64,000 bases of DNA from Symsagittifera roscoffensis (lineage: Eukaryota; Xenacoelomorpha; Acoela; Convolutidae): positions 28,964,599-29,028,598 of the forward strand of contig NC_087063.1 in NCBI RefSeq assembly GCF_963678635.1, read 5' to 3'. Positions 22,801-34,440 of the stretch are shown here, one piece after another. The notes beneath the pieces were generated by a model. It worked only from the letters and a program-made list of their open reading frames with translations. It had not been told where the DNA came from and ran no database searches. How positions within the stretch are numbered: the first letter of the stretch is position 1; every line of letters begins with the position of its first letter. Made by a program: the position numbers and the translations under genes.

Positions 22801-25800
22801 TGCAATTTTCACGGAGAATATCTTGATCGAACATAGCTCTGTACTCCTCAGGAGATCCCACTCTTTCTTCAAACTCAGATCTAGTTAATGGGATGAGGTT
22901 ACCAGCTATGATGTCTTCCAATTGTTCGTGGTATAGATAAATTTTTTTCTCGCTTACCGTCAACAACATTGTTTTTGAATTATCATTTTTCTTAAAACTA
23001 TTTTCAAGTTTTTTGTGTAAATCTGGATAGTATTCTTCGAGTGCTGTTTTTGCAGCTTCTTTGTCCAACAATACAAATACTCTTTCATCTTTTATAGCTT
23101 CGCATTTTTTCATTTCTTCCCAAAAGTTTTCGCGACTCGGCAGCAGTTCTCTCAATGCTTCTCTTTGGATTTCTTTTGTTTCATTTTCTACCAAAAAATT
23201 ATCAATTTCTCGCGTATATAGTTTGTATTTTTCGGTTTTTTCTGACCATTGTTTTGAAACAACCCGTGGTCTGTCAACAACACCAGTTTTAATTAATGCC
23301 TCCAAGAGTTTTTTGGCTCGAATCGGATCAATTTTTGTCGACTGTATTAAATTTATTGTCAGCTCAGCTCCAAGAATATTTCGAATGGAATCAATGAATA
23401 CTTCCAATACTCCAGTTATGTCTTGTTTCTGAGCTTCGTAATCATTGACTAACGCAAAACTGGGACTTGTGTTTGCGTAACTTCTCGCTATCTGAGCAAC
23501 AGAAGCGACCAGCACACCTAGTTTATTTTGTCGTTCCTTCAGACTTATAAGGGCACTTCTGAGGTTTTTAAATGAATCCTGGCAATCTTTTTCTGTTCTT
23601 GGATTCATTTTTTGGATGAGTAAATGTGCTGTGTAGTACTGAGCTATTACACGGTAATGACAATCGTCCTCGATGACTGTCTGAAATTTTTTCAACCCTT
23701 CGTCACCCTCGATGAAGTTTGCGTACTCAATCTTGCTTGCTGAACGGTCAATAATCTGGTCCTCACAATTATCGTTTTTTATCGCGTCACTAATTTTTTT
23801 CAAAAATTCATCAATTGGCGCGTTTTTTAGATCGTTTGTGTAATTAGAACCGATTTCGTCAAGCCAAAAAGCCCAACTGTCGAGACAGTTATTCAGGACA
23901 ATATCTTTCAGAACCTTCGGTTTAGATGACATATGTTGGCTCAAAGCTTGGTATTTGTCTCTGAACTTCTCTAGCAGTATTTCTTCTGGCTTAGTGTAAT
24001 TTTTGTAGGAGCTTTCTAGCTCGTTTACATGCTTTGCCTCATTTTGGTCTCGATTTGTTTTCAGCTTAGCAAATGAAATCACTTTGTCGTGAGAACTTTC
24101 TGTCTCATCACAGCATATTATTTGACCACTCCCATTCTGACCTTTCCGGGCTGTCCGACCAAAAGCTTGCTCCTCAATTCTCACACTCGGAGGCAAGTAG
24201 GCTACACAGACATGTAAACCTCCTTGTTTGCTGAGCTCCTCGCTGACTTTAATATCAGTACCTCTACCGGCCAAATTTGTGGAAATTATGACGCACGGCT
24301 CCTTTATTTCTTCATCACTGCCAACAATAGGCTCATAGCTCCGAGTGTAAACGTGCAGCGGGCAATCGAGTTGCTTTTTGGAGTTTTCTATCGGCACATT
24401 ATTTGCTGTGATTTGATTTTTTGCCGCCTTCAATTTTTTCAGGGCTGCTTCGACTAAATTAACCTGGTCTATGTGCTCACAAATAATAAGCACCGCCTGT
24501 TTTTCATGTGTAATCTCAATGCATTCGTGTGCGAGATGCTTAAGCCATGTGTCTCGGCATCTAAAAAGTGCTGGAGTACTTTCTATGAAACGAGACTCTT
24601 TGAATGTTGGGATTACACAAAAGTCAACTCCATATATGTTTTTGAGGAATTTTCGTTCGCTTTGTGAACCTAACGTTCCTGAAAGTCCAAATAGATTGGT
24701 CCCGTAGCGCTCAAAAAATTTTGTGTTCGAAATGAATACGGCTTTCAAAGACTCCATCGAAAGACGGCAGGAGTGTTTCAGCTGCAGAAATTGATGCAAC
24801 CCACTGCTCCATTGAGAAGAGTACTGCTCTGCTCCCGTGTAATTGTCCATAATCACAATATTTGGTTCTGTTCGTCGTGCATTGTCTGATCGATCAATGT
24901 CAATGATGTAATCTTCATTAACATTCATCATCCGAGCTAAAAGCGCATTTTTTGCCCAATCTTTCAAATGTAGCTCTACAAATTCTTTCAAGTTATTTGG
25001 AATTTCGACATAAATTCCCCGTCTGATGCTATCTTTCAGTAGAGAAACAATTTTTCCTTTCTCTTTGTTTTCCAGTTCAATCTTTATTTCGTATATCCTC
25101 TGCAAATTTCCGTTAGTATTTAACAACTGTTTCCCATCAACAATTTCCCCGTGTTTATTGATGAGTTTTAAACGGATCAACTCTTCCCAGATTTGTTCTG
25201 TTTTTTCTTCAGTCTGTTCAAGTTTTTTGTGAAGCTCTTCTCTTAAAAGAAGAGGACACATAGCCTGTCGGGTTGCGCGCTCAATATCATCGATGTCTTT
25301 CTCGCTCCCAGTTATTCCCCGGGCATGTGCCATATGCCACATATGCACGTAGAGGGGTTCCAGTGCGTCCATTCCAGGAATATTACGCGATAAATACAGA
25401 GTGTTACTCCCTTTGTCTATCAGCATGCTGTCTACTTCGTCTACAATCACGCAACCAATTTTGCGGCTCCCGATTCCGTTGCCGACGTTGTAGAAGGTGT
25501 CGAGGAGCAAGTCTCGCTGGAAACAACTAATGTCACCGTAGATCACATGAGAGTTTGTGTAGACCTCTGTTCGCTTTTGTATTTCGTCAACATTATTGTG
25601 TTCTACTGTTAGACCAAATACTTCATACAATCGTCTGTTTTCTTTGGCGTCTCGTTCTGCCAAAACTACCGAACTGGTAATGATGTCAATATTCTTGTTT
25701 TCAACCAGAGCTTTATAAATTGCGAGAGTGGCTATTATCAAGCACTTTCCTTCACCCGTAGAAATCTGCTCGAGAATTCCTGTTTTACCAGTTTCGATGA

Positions 25801-26988
25801 AAATGACCACAGCTAAAATTTGAGTCGTACGTAAACTGAAACCACGAGTTATTTGAATTGCCCGATCAACAATACATACTATTTCTGCCATATAATCGCT
25901 CTTCGTGGTTAAAAATTGGGGCGATGAAAATGTTTTTATCCAATATTTAACATCGTTTTCGCTGTACTGGGAAATTTTTCTGCTTTGAAGTGAATCATTT
26001 AGTGAGTGGGTGCAAACCTGACTTAGGCTACTTCGGTGTTTTTCTATTTCAGTTACTTTGGCTTTACAAGAACTGAGCATGTTTTGGACTGTGTCACTGT
26101 TTGTTAAGTAATCCTTCATTATATTTACCAAATTATCAATATCACGCAGTTTGTCGGATTTCACATTCTTCGAAAACAATATATTCCAATCCGAACTAGC
26201 CTCGTCTCGGAGAATTCGGATAGTTTTTTCATCCAGCACCCACTTATTTCGGTACAAGTTGCGTAAGGCTGTTTTCAATTGAGGTTTATTGATTGGATCT
26301 GTTTTGCCCGATAACACATTTAAAAGCTCGGAGCAGTGCGAGTCTCCGTACTTTTGTCGAATTTCACCCATGTAGTAGGAAACTTCTTCCAGGTCTTCCT
26401 CTTCCATTTCAGGCTTGACTTTAAATAAGGAGATCTGAAGCACGGTATCCAGCCAAAGTAAGCGCAAAGGCCATGCACCTACTCCAATGGCTAATAGCTG
26501 CGCAGAAATTTCGTTATCTAATTCAATTCGCTTCGAGTTTTCAAAAATTGCTTTGATGTCATCCAATTCGAATACGCAAGTTTTCTGTTGTTTGAGTTTC
26601 AAGCTCAATAGTCTCAAAATGGGAGTGTTTTCGACCTCTGTGAGATCATTCTGAAGTTTGGTGCGATCAGCCACTGTTAGAGAACCGATCACTTGACGAA
26701 GTTGAAGTGTGACAAGCGCAGACAACCACTGGTTTTGGGGGTAAGAGCCGAACAAAATTATGTAATCACGCTCTCCAAAAGTAGTTTTTTCAGCCATCGC
26801 TTGAGACAGAATCCATTTGATATCCATTGCTTCCACCTGTAGTTCTTCGAAAGACAACCTCCAGATGATAACACGCACGAGGTTGTCGAGGCACGACCCT
26901 TCGCAATATTTGAACATGTGAATCATAGATGTCAGACTGCGCTCCTTAATTGTTTTCAACTGAGTTTCGTATAACCATTCGCGGTCAC
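19805..26988 (-). CDS. Giant SecA-like motor protein, main exon
   Basis: One uninterrupted frame of about 2,395 codons. Counting from the TTG at 26959 as residue 1, SecA landmarks appear in order: a Q-type segment near 377, a Walker A-like QISTGEGKC at 398-406, Walker B DEVDSMLID at 507-515, an IVIMDNYTG segment at 701-709 followed by WSSGLHQ at 717-723, GLSGTLG at 758-764, NLAGRGTDI at 895-903, GGLHV at 913-917 and the arginine motif GRTARKGQ at 934-941. In bacteria SecA is the ATPase that pushes preproteins through SecYEG; what this protein moves is unknown. About 330 residues before and 1,400 after the motor are unassigned. Residues 1615-1693 are strongly hydrophobic and could form two membrane segments. 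The frame is open upstream of 26959 to an AG acceptor (exon begins 26988, GT GAC CGC), so no start codon lies in this exon. Codons ending in T/A are common, but the exon is clearly richer in G+C than its flanks. The SecA-like assignment is secure; the role is inference. Confidence 0.93.
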
Positions 26989-27198
26989 CTTAGTTTTTGA
27001 CTTGCCTGTTCAATATCTTTATTGTTAAATCATTGAGCATGCCTGTTTTTAACAAGAAAGCATGCGCTAAAAAAATTATTCAAATTTTACAAACAATATT
27101 GTCCCAGTTTTTCCAAGTCCGAGAAATGATTTTCACAAACCAATAAGAGAAAAATTGAGTTGATCGTTGTAAATTGCAAAAAAAAAGAGGATGCCGAC
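26989..27198 (-). other. Predicted 210-nt intron in the SecA-like gene
   Basis: The donor is AACG|GTCGGC at 27198 and the acceptor AACTAAG|GT at 26989. Joining the last base of the upstream exon (27199) with the first two of the main exon gives a Gly codon and keeps both frames open. An in-frame TAA at 26992-26990 excludes acceptors further upstream. The donor is not a strong consensus, so the exact boundary is a prediction. Confidence 0.6.
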
Positions 27199-27503
27199 CG
27201 TTTTTGAAGACCTCCTTTTGGTCATTTAGCTTTTCTTGTGCTTTTAAAACAAAATTAGTTTTGCCTAAACTTTTATCAGAGTTTTTTTTCAACGGGCAAG
27301 TCGATAAACCGTGAACGATATCTCTTTGATTGAGCTCTTCTGGTTTTATTGTTATTTCTTCGTCAACATCAGTTTCGCGACTCTTCTGTGGCAAATAATT
27401 TTGGAGAGCCATTCGTGCACCAGTCACAAGGAGTTCACCAACCAAATCGATCTGTTCAACCTCGCAGTCTGAAAACCAATGCGGTATGTGTTCGTGAAAA
27501 TTC
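27199..27503 (-). CDS. SecA-like gene, 5' exon truncated by retrotransposon
   Basis: About 101 codons in one frame: an N-terminal NFHEHIPHWFSD stretch, then an acidic segment, ending near EVFKNG. Its residues look like ordinary protein sequence and the exon splices in phase to the main SecA-like exon. It runs straight into the LTR boundary at 27504 with no start codon. From the LTR side an in-frame TGA occurs 11 codons upstream of the exon and no ATG follows it; the first internal ATG is in GARMALQ. The missing start is found on the other side of the 18-kb element at 45610-45608. No domain is recognised. Confidence 0.75.
27500..27503. repeat. Target-site duplication, left (ATTC)
   Basis: The four bases immediately left of the LTR match the four bases right of the other LTR (45605-45608). 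A 4-bp duplication fits Ty3/gypsy-type integration, which commonly gives 4-6 bp. Confidence 0.85.
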
Positions 27504-27889
27504 TGAGTTAAGTTCTTTGGTCTAACTCATAGAGTAATTTCGGATAGGCTGCTCGTCACGCTATCTTATTTTCGGCAGGATAGATTCGTGCAACTTCTTA
27601 GTCTAATACCGATCCTAATCTTACTCTTATATCTACTAGTCTCAGGTTGTTTAACTAGTCTCTGCTAGGCTCAATAGATCTAGAGTATACTGGCTTTATT
27701 GCGATTGATATTTGGTCTCTTGGAGAGGTAACTAATTTCTAAGTTAAATTCAAATCTCTCTGGTGCTGAAACTACAAGTAATTTCAGCACTTACAAATAA
27801 GTGGGTTGTTAGTTAGATGGATCATGATTGGTTAGAATTAAATATTTATAGTGATGAGTGTGATAAAATGTAGTTTAGATCTGGTTCCA
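27504..27889 (-). repeat. 3' LTR (386 bp)
   Basis: Starts TGAGTTAAGTTCTTTGG and ends CTGGTTCCA on the plus strand, so both strands show TG..CA ends. It aligns along its whole length with 45193-45604. It lacks about 26 bases present in the other copy (around 27550 and 27855). A minus-strand AATAAA lies at 27700-27695. A near-perfect inverted repeat with 13-bp arms lies at 27763-27790. Confidence 0.92.
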
Positions 27890-29496
27890 CACATCGGGGG
27901 TTTACAGAGTTTCTTAGCTTTATCATCTTCTTTCTACAAGTGGAGGATGGATGATGATCGTTGGTATTTGGCGAACATCACTTTCTTATTCTTCTGCTCC
28001 TTGGAGAAGAATGCTCCAGGAAGCTAGAGTCGTCGACATGAAGTTGTTAGCTGTCATTCGACAGAGACTGTGACCGCCAACGAAATCAATCTGGTTTCAA
28101 GATGGTTTGCTATGATTGTTTGTACTGCTTTGGTGGATAACTGATTGAATATCACTCTCGTCTGGGAATGGCGTGAAGATTGTGTTTGGAGGGAATGCCT
28201 TGTAACTCGGATCTGTACGTATACTTGAACATGGAGATGGTCATTGGTCTGATTCAATGAAGTCCTTTTCTGCGAAGTCAAGTCGTACTCCAAATCCGTT
28301 TGAGTCGTGATTGTGAGCGGCATATCGGTTGTGTTTAGCCATTCTGTAGGTCGAGTGTGATGGGGTCGTCTAGTCTTTGGATGCTCATTTTTGTTGTTGT
28401 GTATTATCTATGTACTACATATTATAAATTACATTTTGTTAATTTTGTTAATTTTGTTTTTAGTTATGATTTACTTTTGATTAGTTAATTATTTTCACAA
28501 CAGCGTTTTAGTTTTAGTTCAGTTACTTTAAAGAGTTACTCACCCTTGAGTACCTCTTGTCAAAATTTTGTGTGGTCACAAAGCGTGGGTGTAGCACAGT
28601 GGGTTAGGCCGGCTATAGAGCATGCTCAGGACGTCCTCTCTGGTGGGTTAGGCCAGGAGTGGGAGTATGATTTCATGCTGCTTTTTGAGAGGTCCTGTTT
28701 TGTGCTAACGATTTGTGTTATGTTTTTTGTGGTTTTTTCCTTTTTTTTTGGTTGTGTCTTTTTCTCAAAAATCAAATTGTTTTTGGTTTGGGTTTGTCTT
28801 GCGACTTTTCGGTGCTTTATTGTTTCTTTCTTAGACCTGATAATATCCATAAATTATCCAGTTTTTAAGCTGGGTTAATCCGGTTTGAGTACCGTGGGTT
28901 TTCTTTTCTTAGTCATGCTGTTAGTTTGTGGTTTATGGTGTTTAGTAAGCTGCGTTGGTTAGTTTGGATTATTATATAGTTCCTTCCCAACCGGGTTAAC
29001 GGAAAGTTGGAAACATGTTATCGCTTGTTTGAGTTGTTGTTAGTGAAAGTTAAAATTTGAATTCACTATTTTAAGCAAATCTTTGTGGGCGAGCTGTGCG
29101 ATTTTGGATTGAATTCTTGTGCGAGTGGATTGAAAATGTCTAAAAAGGTTAGTACTGCTTTCTTCTTTGTATCAATTTACTACTTAGAATTTGAATTTTA
29201 CTGCTTTTTGGGGGTTTGAAATTATTAATTTATTTTCATTGTATTTAATTTTAATTTTACTATTTTGGGAAAATGATTTATAGATTAATTTACTACTTTG
29301 CTTATGAAATTTACTGCATTATTTAGTGCTGAAGGCTTAATAGTGTTTATTATGAATAAAAGATTTTGTAGTTTTTTTTTAGATTTTTCTTGTTTGAAGG
29401 TAATCGTGATGTGAAGACTAAAAGAAAATCAAAAACATTTATAGAGAAAGGTTAGTTTTGTTTGGAATAGTTAGTTTTAATTTATTGAATTCATAC
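27890..29496 (-). other. Element 3' untranslated region
   Basis: About 1.6 kb between the last ORF and the 3' LTR. No ORF is supported; a 110-codon plus-strand frame (28546-28878) is Phe-rich from T-tracts. The bases touching the LTR (minus strand CCCCCGATGTG) are not a polypurine tract; the nearest purine-rich run on the minus strand is about 30-45 bases away. A tRNA-like A-box word occurs near 28588. Confidence 0.5.
28586..28665 (+). other. Possible tRNA-derived (SINE-like) fragment
   Basis: GGGTGTAGCACAGTGGGTTA resembles the 5' end and A box of a tRNA gene, as seen in tRNA-derived SINEs. No clear B box (GGTTCGAATCC type) or cloverleaf is found downstream, so it is at most a degenerate fragment. 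Confidence 0.25.
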
Positions 29497-29976
29497 TTAC
29501 CTAATCGTCTGAAAAGAAGTCATGAGGAAAATATCGTGAATAGAATCTGAAGTGGTTAGTAATTTTGCTAATATGCGAATAATGTTTTTAGTTTGCAGTA
29601 GTGGCCAAAGCAATTGAAGTGCTTTAATGGTGTTTAGTTCTTCGTCGCCTACTGAAAATTCATGAGGTGTGTTCTGAATTAGGTTGTAAATTTTGTGATT
29701 ATGTTTAGTATTGTGAATGAATTCTAAAATGGGTATTTCTATAGGTTGAATATATTCATGCGGGACTATTAAGGGTCGGGATTCTTCTTCGTTGAAGGTC
29801 TTAGTGAGGGGACAGATTATATACATCTGGGTGATTGGGTCATAGATCCGTAGGATGCCTTGAAGGTTAGTATTTTTAATACAATATGTGAAGTTTAGGA
29901 AAAAACGGTGAGTTGTATTTAGAATTGATGAATTGAAATCTGTGGTGAGTTTGTCGTGATTGGGTGTGTAAGTCAA
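29497..29976 (-). CDS. Unidentified ORF of the LTR element, 159 codons
   Basis: Open frame on the element's coding strand after the env-like region. It opens MTYTPNHDKLTTDF, is rich in Asn, Thr and Ile, and shows no recognisable domain, signal peptide or cysteine pattern. Its unbroken length in an otherwise decayed element suggests a real accessory ORF or the tail of the preceding one. Function unknown. Confidence 0.4.
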   Translation of the reverse strand: MTYTPNHDKLTTDFNSSILNTTHRFFLNFTYCIKNTNLQGILRIYDPITQMYIICPLTKTFNEEESRPLIVPHEYIQPIEIPILEFIHNTKHNHKIYNLIQNTPHEFSVGDEELNTIKALQLLWPLLQTKNIIRILAKLLTTSDSIHDIFLMTSFQTIR

Positions 29977-30305
29977 ATTGATTTTTATATCAAACGGTAA
30001 TAAGTATAGGTGCGCGTTTGTTCAGTTCTCAACATGATGTCGTGTGAACAGTGCAAGTCACGTTCTTTTGGTATGAGGAAATGAAAGGTTAGTGAAAATG
30101 TTTGAAATTTTTTGTAAAATGATTCATATGTTTGAATGTCAGAGAGTGCTTCTTAAATAATGTGGTCATGCTTTGTATCAAGTCTGCTAAGTGTGAATAA
30201 GTAAGATGTTTTGTAGAAAAATTTTTCCGTTTATTGTGGATTTGCTAAATAATCATCGTCGAGAAATTGATCTTGGTTAGGTCTGATGATGTTATGATTA
30301 TAATA

Positions 30306-31103
30306 TTAAATGGAGTAGTCGTTAGCTCGGGTTGTGGTGAATGATTTTAGTAGTTTCTCGAATCCTATGTATGTAAATTGTCGAGGTGTTAGTGACGTTG
30401 TTAGTCTAAATAATGCGCTTTTATTTCTTTCAATATCTTGTGTGGTGTTATGGAGTGGTAAAGAAAGAGTGTTAGTATAATTGTAATAAGCTATCCAATG
30501 AAGTGTGGGTATTAATACATGCTCATCTACAAAACTATGTGGTTCAGGGTTAGGTTCGGATTGATTTAATGTATATTGGGGAAATAAAGGTAGGGTTACT
30601 TGGAGATAGTTGGCTGTATTGGTGTGGTCTGGATGGTTAACATTTTCTCGGGCGGTTCTTGGTTTGGATGGGAACTGGTGATTTGGATATTTGCGTTTAA
30701 AAATTCTATAAGCTTGGTTGGTACTAGTGGATGATTCTGTTGATGTGTATGGTTGGGCTAATGATGGAGTATAATCTGAAATTGGTGTAGGAGTTGGTGG
30801 ATTTAATGATGTTACTGTTGATGATAGTTGGTGAATAGCTAGAGTGTGGGGGTATTGTAACTGTTGTTGGAGTGTTATAAAATTTTCTAATTCGTTAGAA
30901 AATTTTATATTATCGGGGAATTGTTTGTTGATCGTTCCGAAATAAATGGGGAGTAAGCTGGGGTTACTTGGGAAATATGAGAAGGAGTTGAGGGTAATAA
31001 AGGATGGGTTTGAGATAGGATAGGTCGAAAGGGAGGTTTGGAAAAAGTGGTAGAACTGGTTCGAGTATGAGTAGAAGGAGATGGTTCGGAATCGCAAATT
31101 CAT
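30306..31103 (-). CDS. Unidentified ORF of the LTR element, 265 codons
   Basis: Frame rich in Ser, Thr, Pro and Asn, with low-complexity TPTPISDY and STESSTSTN segments, then a KRKYPNHQFPSKPR basic patch and a more globular C-terminal third (LHWIAYYNYTN). An overlapping frame at 30964-31311 carries related upstream sequence, so a frameshift near 31000 probably splits one longer ORF of about 340 codons. No family recognised. Its position downstream of env is unusual for a Ty3/gypsy element. Confidence 0.4.
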   Translation of the reverse strand: MNLRFRTISFYSYSNQFYHFFQTSLSTYPISNPSFITLNSFSYFPSNPSLLPIYFGTINKQFPDNIKFSNELENFITLQQQLQYPHTLAIHQLSSTVTSLNPPTPTPISDYTPSLAQPYTSTESSTSTNQAYRIFKRKYPNHQFPSKPRTARENVNHPDHTNTANYLQVTLPLFPQYTLNQSEPNPEPHSFVDEHVLIPTLHWIAYYNYTNTLSLPLHNTTQDIERNKSALFRLTTSLTPRQFTYIGFEKLLKSFTTTRANDYSI

Positions 31104-31737
31104 CGGGAGTTTCTATTTCGGAATTGTTAAACTGTGATATAGTTTGAAAAATTGTGACATCTGAGTTAGTGTCATAATTCATGCCTGATGATGTGTTAAT
31201 TTCAGGTGAATCAGGTGTTGGAAAAGCAAAAAGCGGGATAATGGGGACTGGGTTTTGGAGATTGGCAGGGTGGGAGTTAGATCGATGGAGTGATCCGATT
31301 TGTCTGCTCATTGTGGGCTCAAAAAATGGTTATTTTGAGATTGAAAAGTAGTGGTATGGGGCTGTTCAAATATTTGTTCATATGTATCATCAATCTGAGG
31401 ATGTTGTGTCATTATATGGTGAATGGGGCTTTGAATGTTATTCTGTCTTAAGTTTGTTAGAGTTTGTAATTGCTAGGTTTCTAAAATTTTGTGAAACTAA
31501 TGATAATGGATGGTTGTGATGTAAGTTTGGCAAATTGGGTGCTGTAGGTAATACATTTGTATTATTGTGTGATTCGTCATATGTGTGTATTTGTTGATAG
31601 TTTTGTATTGTATTCTTTGATTTTTGCATCTAAGAGAATTTTTTTTATTGATGATGAAAATATTCCAAAAATCCTGCAAATTATTTGCGTGCTACGCTTG
31701 CTTGTCTGTTTACTTGTGTATGTATTACGCATGAGTT

Positions 31738-32549
31738 TTAGATTCCTTTTAGTAATGAGAAAAGAAAATCTATAAAAATAAACATAGCGTATAATATAGT
31801 TAATCTTTCTAAGATGTAAAAGGACCATCCTAGAAAGGCAAGAATTTCGTTTTTCAAAGTTACGAAACTAAAAATATTTATAGGTGAAATATCTTGTGGT
31901 CTATATTTTCCGGCCTTTAAATATATGTAGTCTTTAATATCTTTAAAATATCCGCTATAGTCTTGTGTGTAAATGTCTGAAAAACCTGCGGTTTCTGCAA
32001 GTTTTCTCAAATTCTGAATTCTCGATTGTCGTTGTATAGTGTCAGTTTGTGCTAATAGTTCTTGAAATTGTTGTGTACGAATGTGATGTTGTATATCTGA
32101 TTTAGAACATACTCCTATTGATTGTAAATCGACATTAGGGTTGCGGGCTACAGCTCGAATGCTTCCGGGTGAAAACTTTTTTAGTGGTTGCATTAATGTG
32201 GGGTATGGTGTAAGTAGATAGTATTTTTCTTCGTCATGGTTTAATTGTACGACGTTGTGGCTGTTTTCTGATCCACATGGGACTGCGGTATAAAAACATA
32301 TAATGGTGATACTTTTTTGGTGCAAGTATAAAACCATAAAACGTTTCCTTCATAGTCAAGGAAATTTGATCTTTTTAGAACTGCTAGTGCTAGCGATTGT
32401 ATAATCTGTGTTCTTTCTCTTTCACATAGTTGATGTAGTGTTTCTAATTCTGAAAGTGACATTTCTTGAAAAATTCTACTAATTCTGTAGTCTAATTTTA
32501 TGTCTAAGGTGATGTCATAATGTATTGCGCCAAAATTTGTAGTATTCAT
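31738..32549 (-). pseudogene. Env-like ORF, C-terminal part, frameshifted
   Basis: Two overlapping frames (32241-32549 and 31738-32337) appear to be one ORF broken by a frame change near 32300. The C-terminal end has a hydrophobic segment of about 20 residues (ILAFLGWSFYILERL onward) followed by a short tail, and the upstream part has paired cysteines. Placement after integrase and a single C-terminal membrane span fit a retroviral-type envelope glycoprotein. This is inference from layout; no fusion peptide or furin site was confirmed. It cannot make an intact protein as it stands. Confidence 0.45.
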
Positions 32550-32594
32550 TAGTGATAATTCTTGTAGTCTTGTGCATTCAGTGTCTTGTGGTTC

Positions 32595-34440
32595 TTATTT
32601 TCCACGAGAGTTTCCTGCGTTTTTAAGAAAATTTACTGGTATGTGTGATGTTCCTTCGTTAATGGGATGATGTGTTGCATAGGGAACATATTTTATTTTT
32701 CCAGTGGTCATATCGAAATCTTCGTCGTATTCGACAAGTATTTCGGAATATTGTGTTTTGTAGAGTGGATTTTTATATTTACATGCAATTTCTGTTTCGT
32801 GATAAATTTGAAAACTTGTTAGTTTATTTTCGATTTTGTGAATGTTTCCCGAATTAAGTATTGTGTTGTCATTTTTCATTTGGGTTGACTTTTTCAAAAG
32901 GAATTGATTCAATGAAAAATTTTTCATGGAATTTAATCATTCTAGCGTGTATTTTTGCTACTTGAAATGTTGTACAAGTGTCTTCGGGAAACCAAACAAT
33001 TGTTGCTTGTGTCCTTGTTGTAGGATCACAATAGCCTTGTTCATTTTTGCACGGTAATCTAATTCCTTGATAAATTATATCTTTTAGATAGCGAGTAAGT
33101 TTTTCAAGTTGTATTTTCCAGTTAAAAACACTGTTTCTTGGTATCTTTTATTTTTTGTATCTGCTTTGCAGTTTGAAGGGTTATTTATTCCAATATGTGG
33201 TATCCAGTGTGCGTCGTGAACATCATAAATTAATCGTCCGTGTGCGCCCTTGTATGATTATTTTCGTCTAATTCAATATGTCTTTGATATCTTTCAAGTT
33301 CTGCTTGATGTACAGAGTCGGTGAAAACTTAAAAGTTTACTATTTTTCGATCTGAATTTTTATTATTCGTCAAATTTAACCTGAGTAGTTCGTTTTTACA
33401 ACCTTCGGGTTTTAGATGTAGAAGTCTTTCTATTTTACTTTGATAGAAAGATTCGTGATCAAGTCGGTTTTTATTTCCATTGGAAACTTGTGAACATTGT
33501 AGTTTCTTTTCAACAAAAGTGGCTGTAAATTTATAGCCTGTAAGTTTTGTTGCTCGGGCTTTCGAGTATAATGTAGCTTTTATATTTGTGGTTTCTATAG
33601 CTTGCGGTTCTGATTCGCATTGTGTTACATGATTTATTGCATATTTCTGTAATGTTTTTTGTTCATTTTCTTCACAATCATAGTGTGTTACTAATAAATC
33701 CCGAGGTCCTGTGCGAGGAGATGGGTTTGTATTTGTTCGAGAAAAATTGAAAAAGGAGATGGTGAAATGTAAAGATCTTTAAAATATACATTTGTATGAT
33801 ATTCCGGAGTATGGGTTGTGAAAAATTATGCATCCAATTGTCTTTTTGGTATATCTGTCGTATTTATATATGACTTCAGTTGTTATAAATGGAGGAGGTA
33901 ATGATTGAGCTGTTATATTTGGTGGACTAAAAGGGAAAGGGTAGTGAACAATATTGTTTAGTCTGACTGTGATTTCAAACTTTAATTGGAGACTATTTTG
34001 TTGAAGTAATTGAATATTGTGTTCGTGAATATCTTGTCTATATTGTAATCTATTTAGTACCCAATTGTGGAGTCAGTTACTTTTATGAAGTTTTCCAAAT
34101 AATGGGGAGGTGCTACGAATGTGTTCCAATCTAATCGTAGGGATGTATTTGTCGATGATTGTTCTTGGTATCTAGCGTCAAGATTTGTTGGAAAATTAAG
34201 GGGGAAAAGTGTTGGTGATATTTGACTTATTGATGGTGTTGATAAATTGAAAGTGATTCTGGCAGGGATAATAATGTTATATCAGAAGAAATATCTAATG
34301 GTTCATTTACTAAATTGGGTTCACTTTGAGTATATGAGTGTAATGTCCAATATGGTAGACGCTCAGTGGATTCTGGGGGGGTTAAAAGGATTTTGTCTAA
34401 TTAGTTCTGATGTTGGAGTTGAACCTAATTAATCTGACGG
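32595..34440 (-). pseudogene. Env-like region, N-terminal part, heavily broken
   Basis: Continuation upstream of the env-like ORF on the minus strand. One frame of 110 codons (32595-32927) is followed by short cysteine-containing pieces up to about 34.4 kb, split by several stops and frame changes. It probably represents the ectodomain of the env-like protein. No family-level assignment is made. Confidence 0.35.

Noticed and set aside
21513-25530. Plus-strand frames of 60-150 codons over the SecA-like gene
   Set aside because: They are antisense shadows of a continuous 2,390-codon frame with clear motifs on the other strand.
19805-26959. Bacterial contamination as an explanation of the SecA-like gene
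   Set aside because: The flanks contain a Ty3/gypsy-type LTR element, a TIR element, AT-rich repeats and GT-AG introns, and the protein is far longer than bacterial SecA. The same exon abuts eukaryotic elements directly.
28546-28878. Hydrophobic 110-codon plus-strand ORF in the retroelement
   Set aside because: Its hydrophobicity comes from T-tracts, it opposes the element's coding strand and it has no recognised feature.
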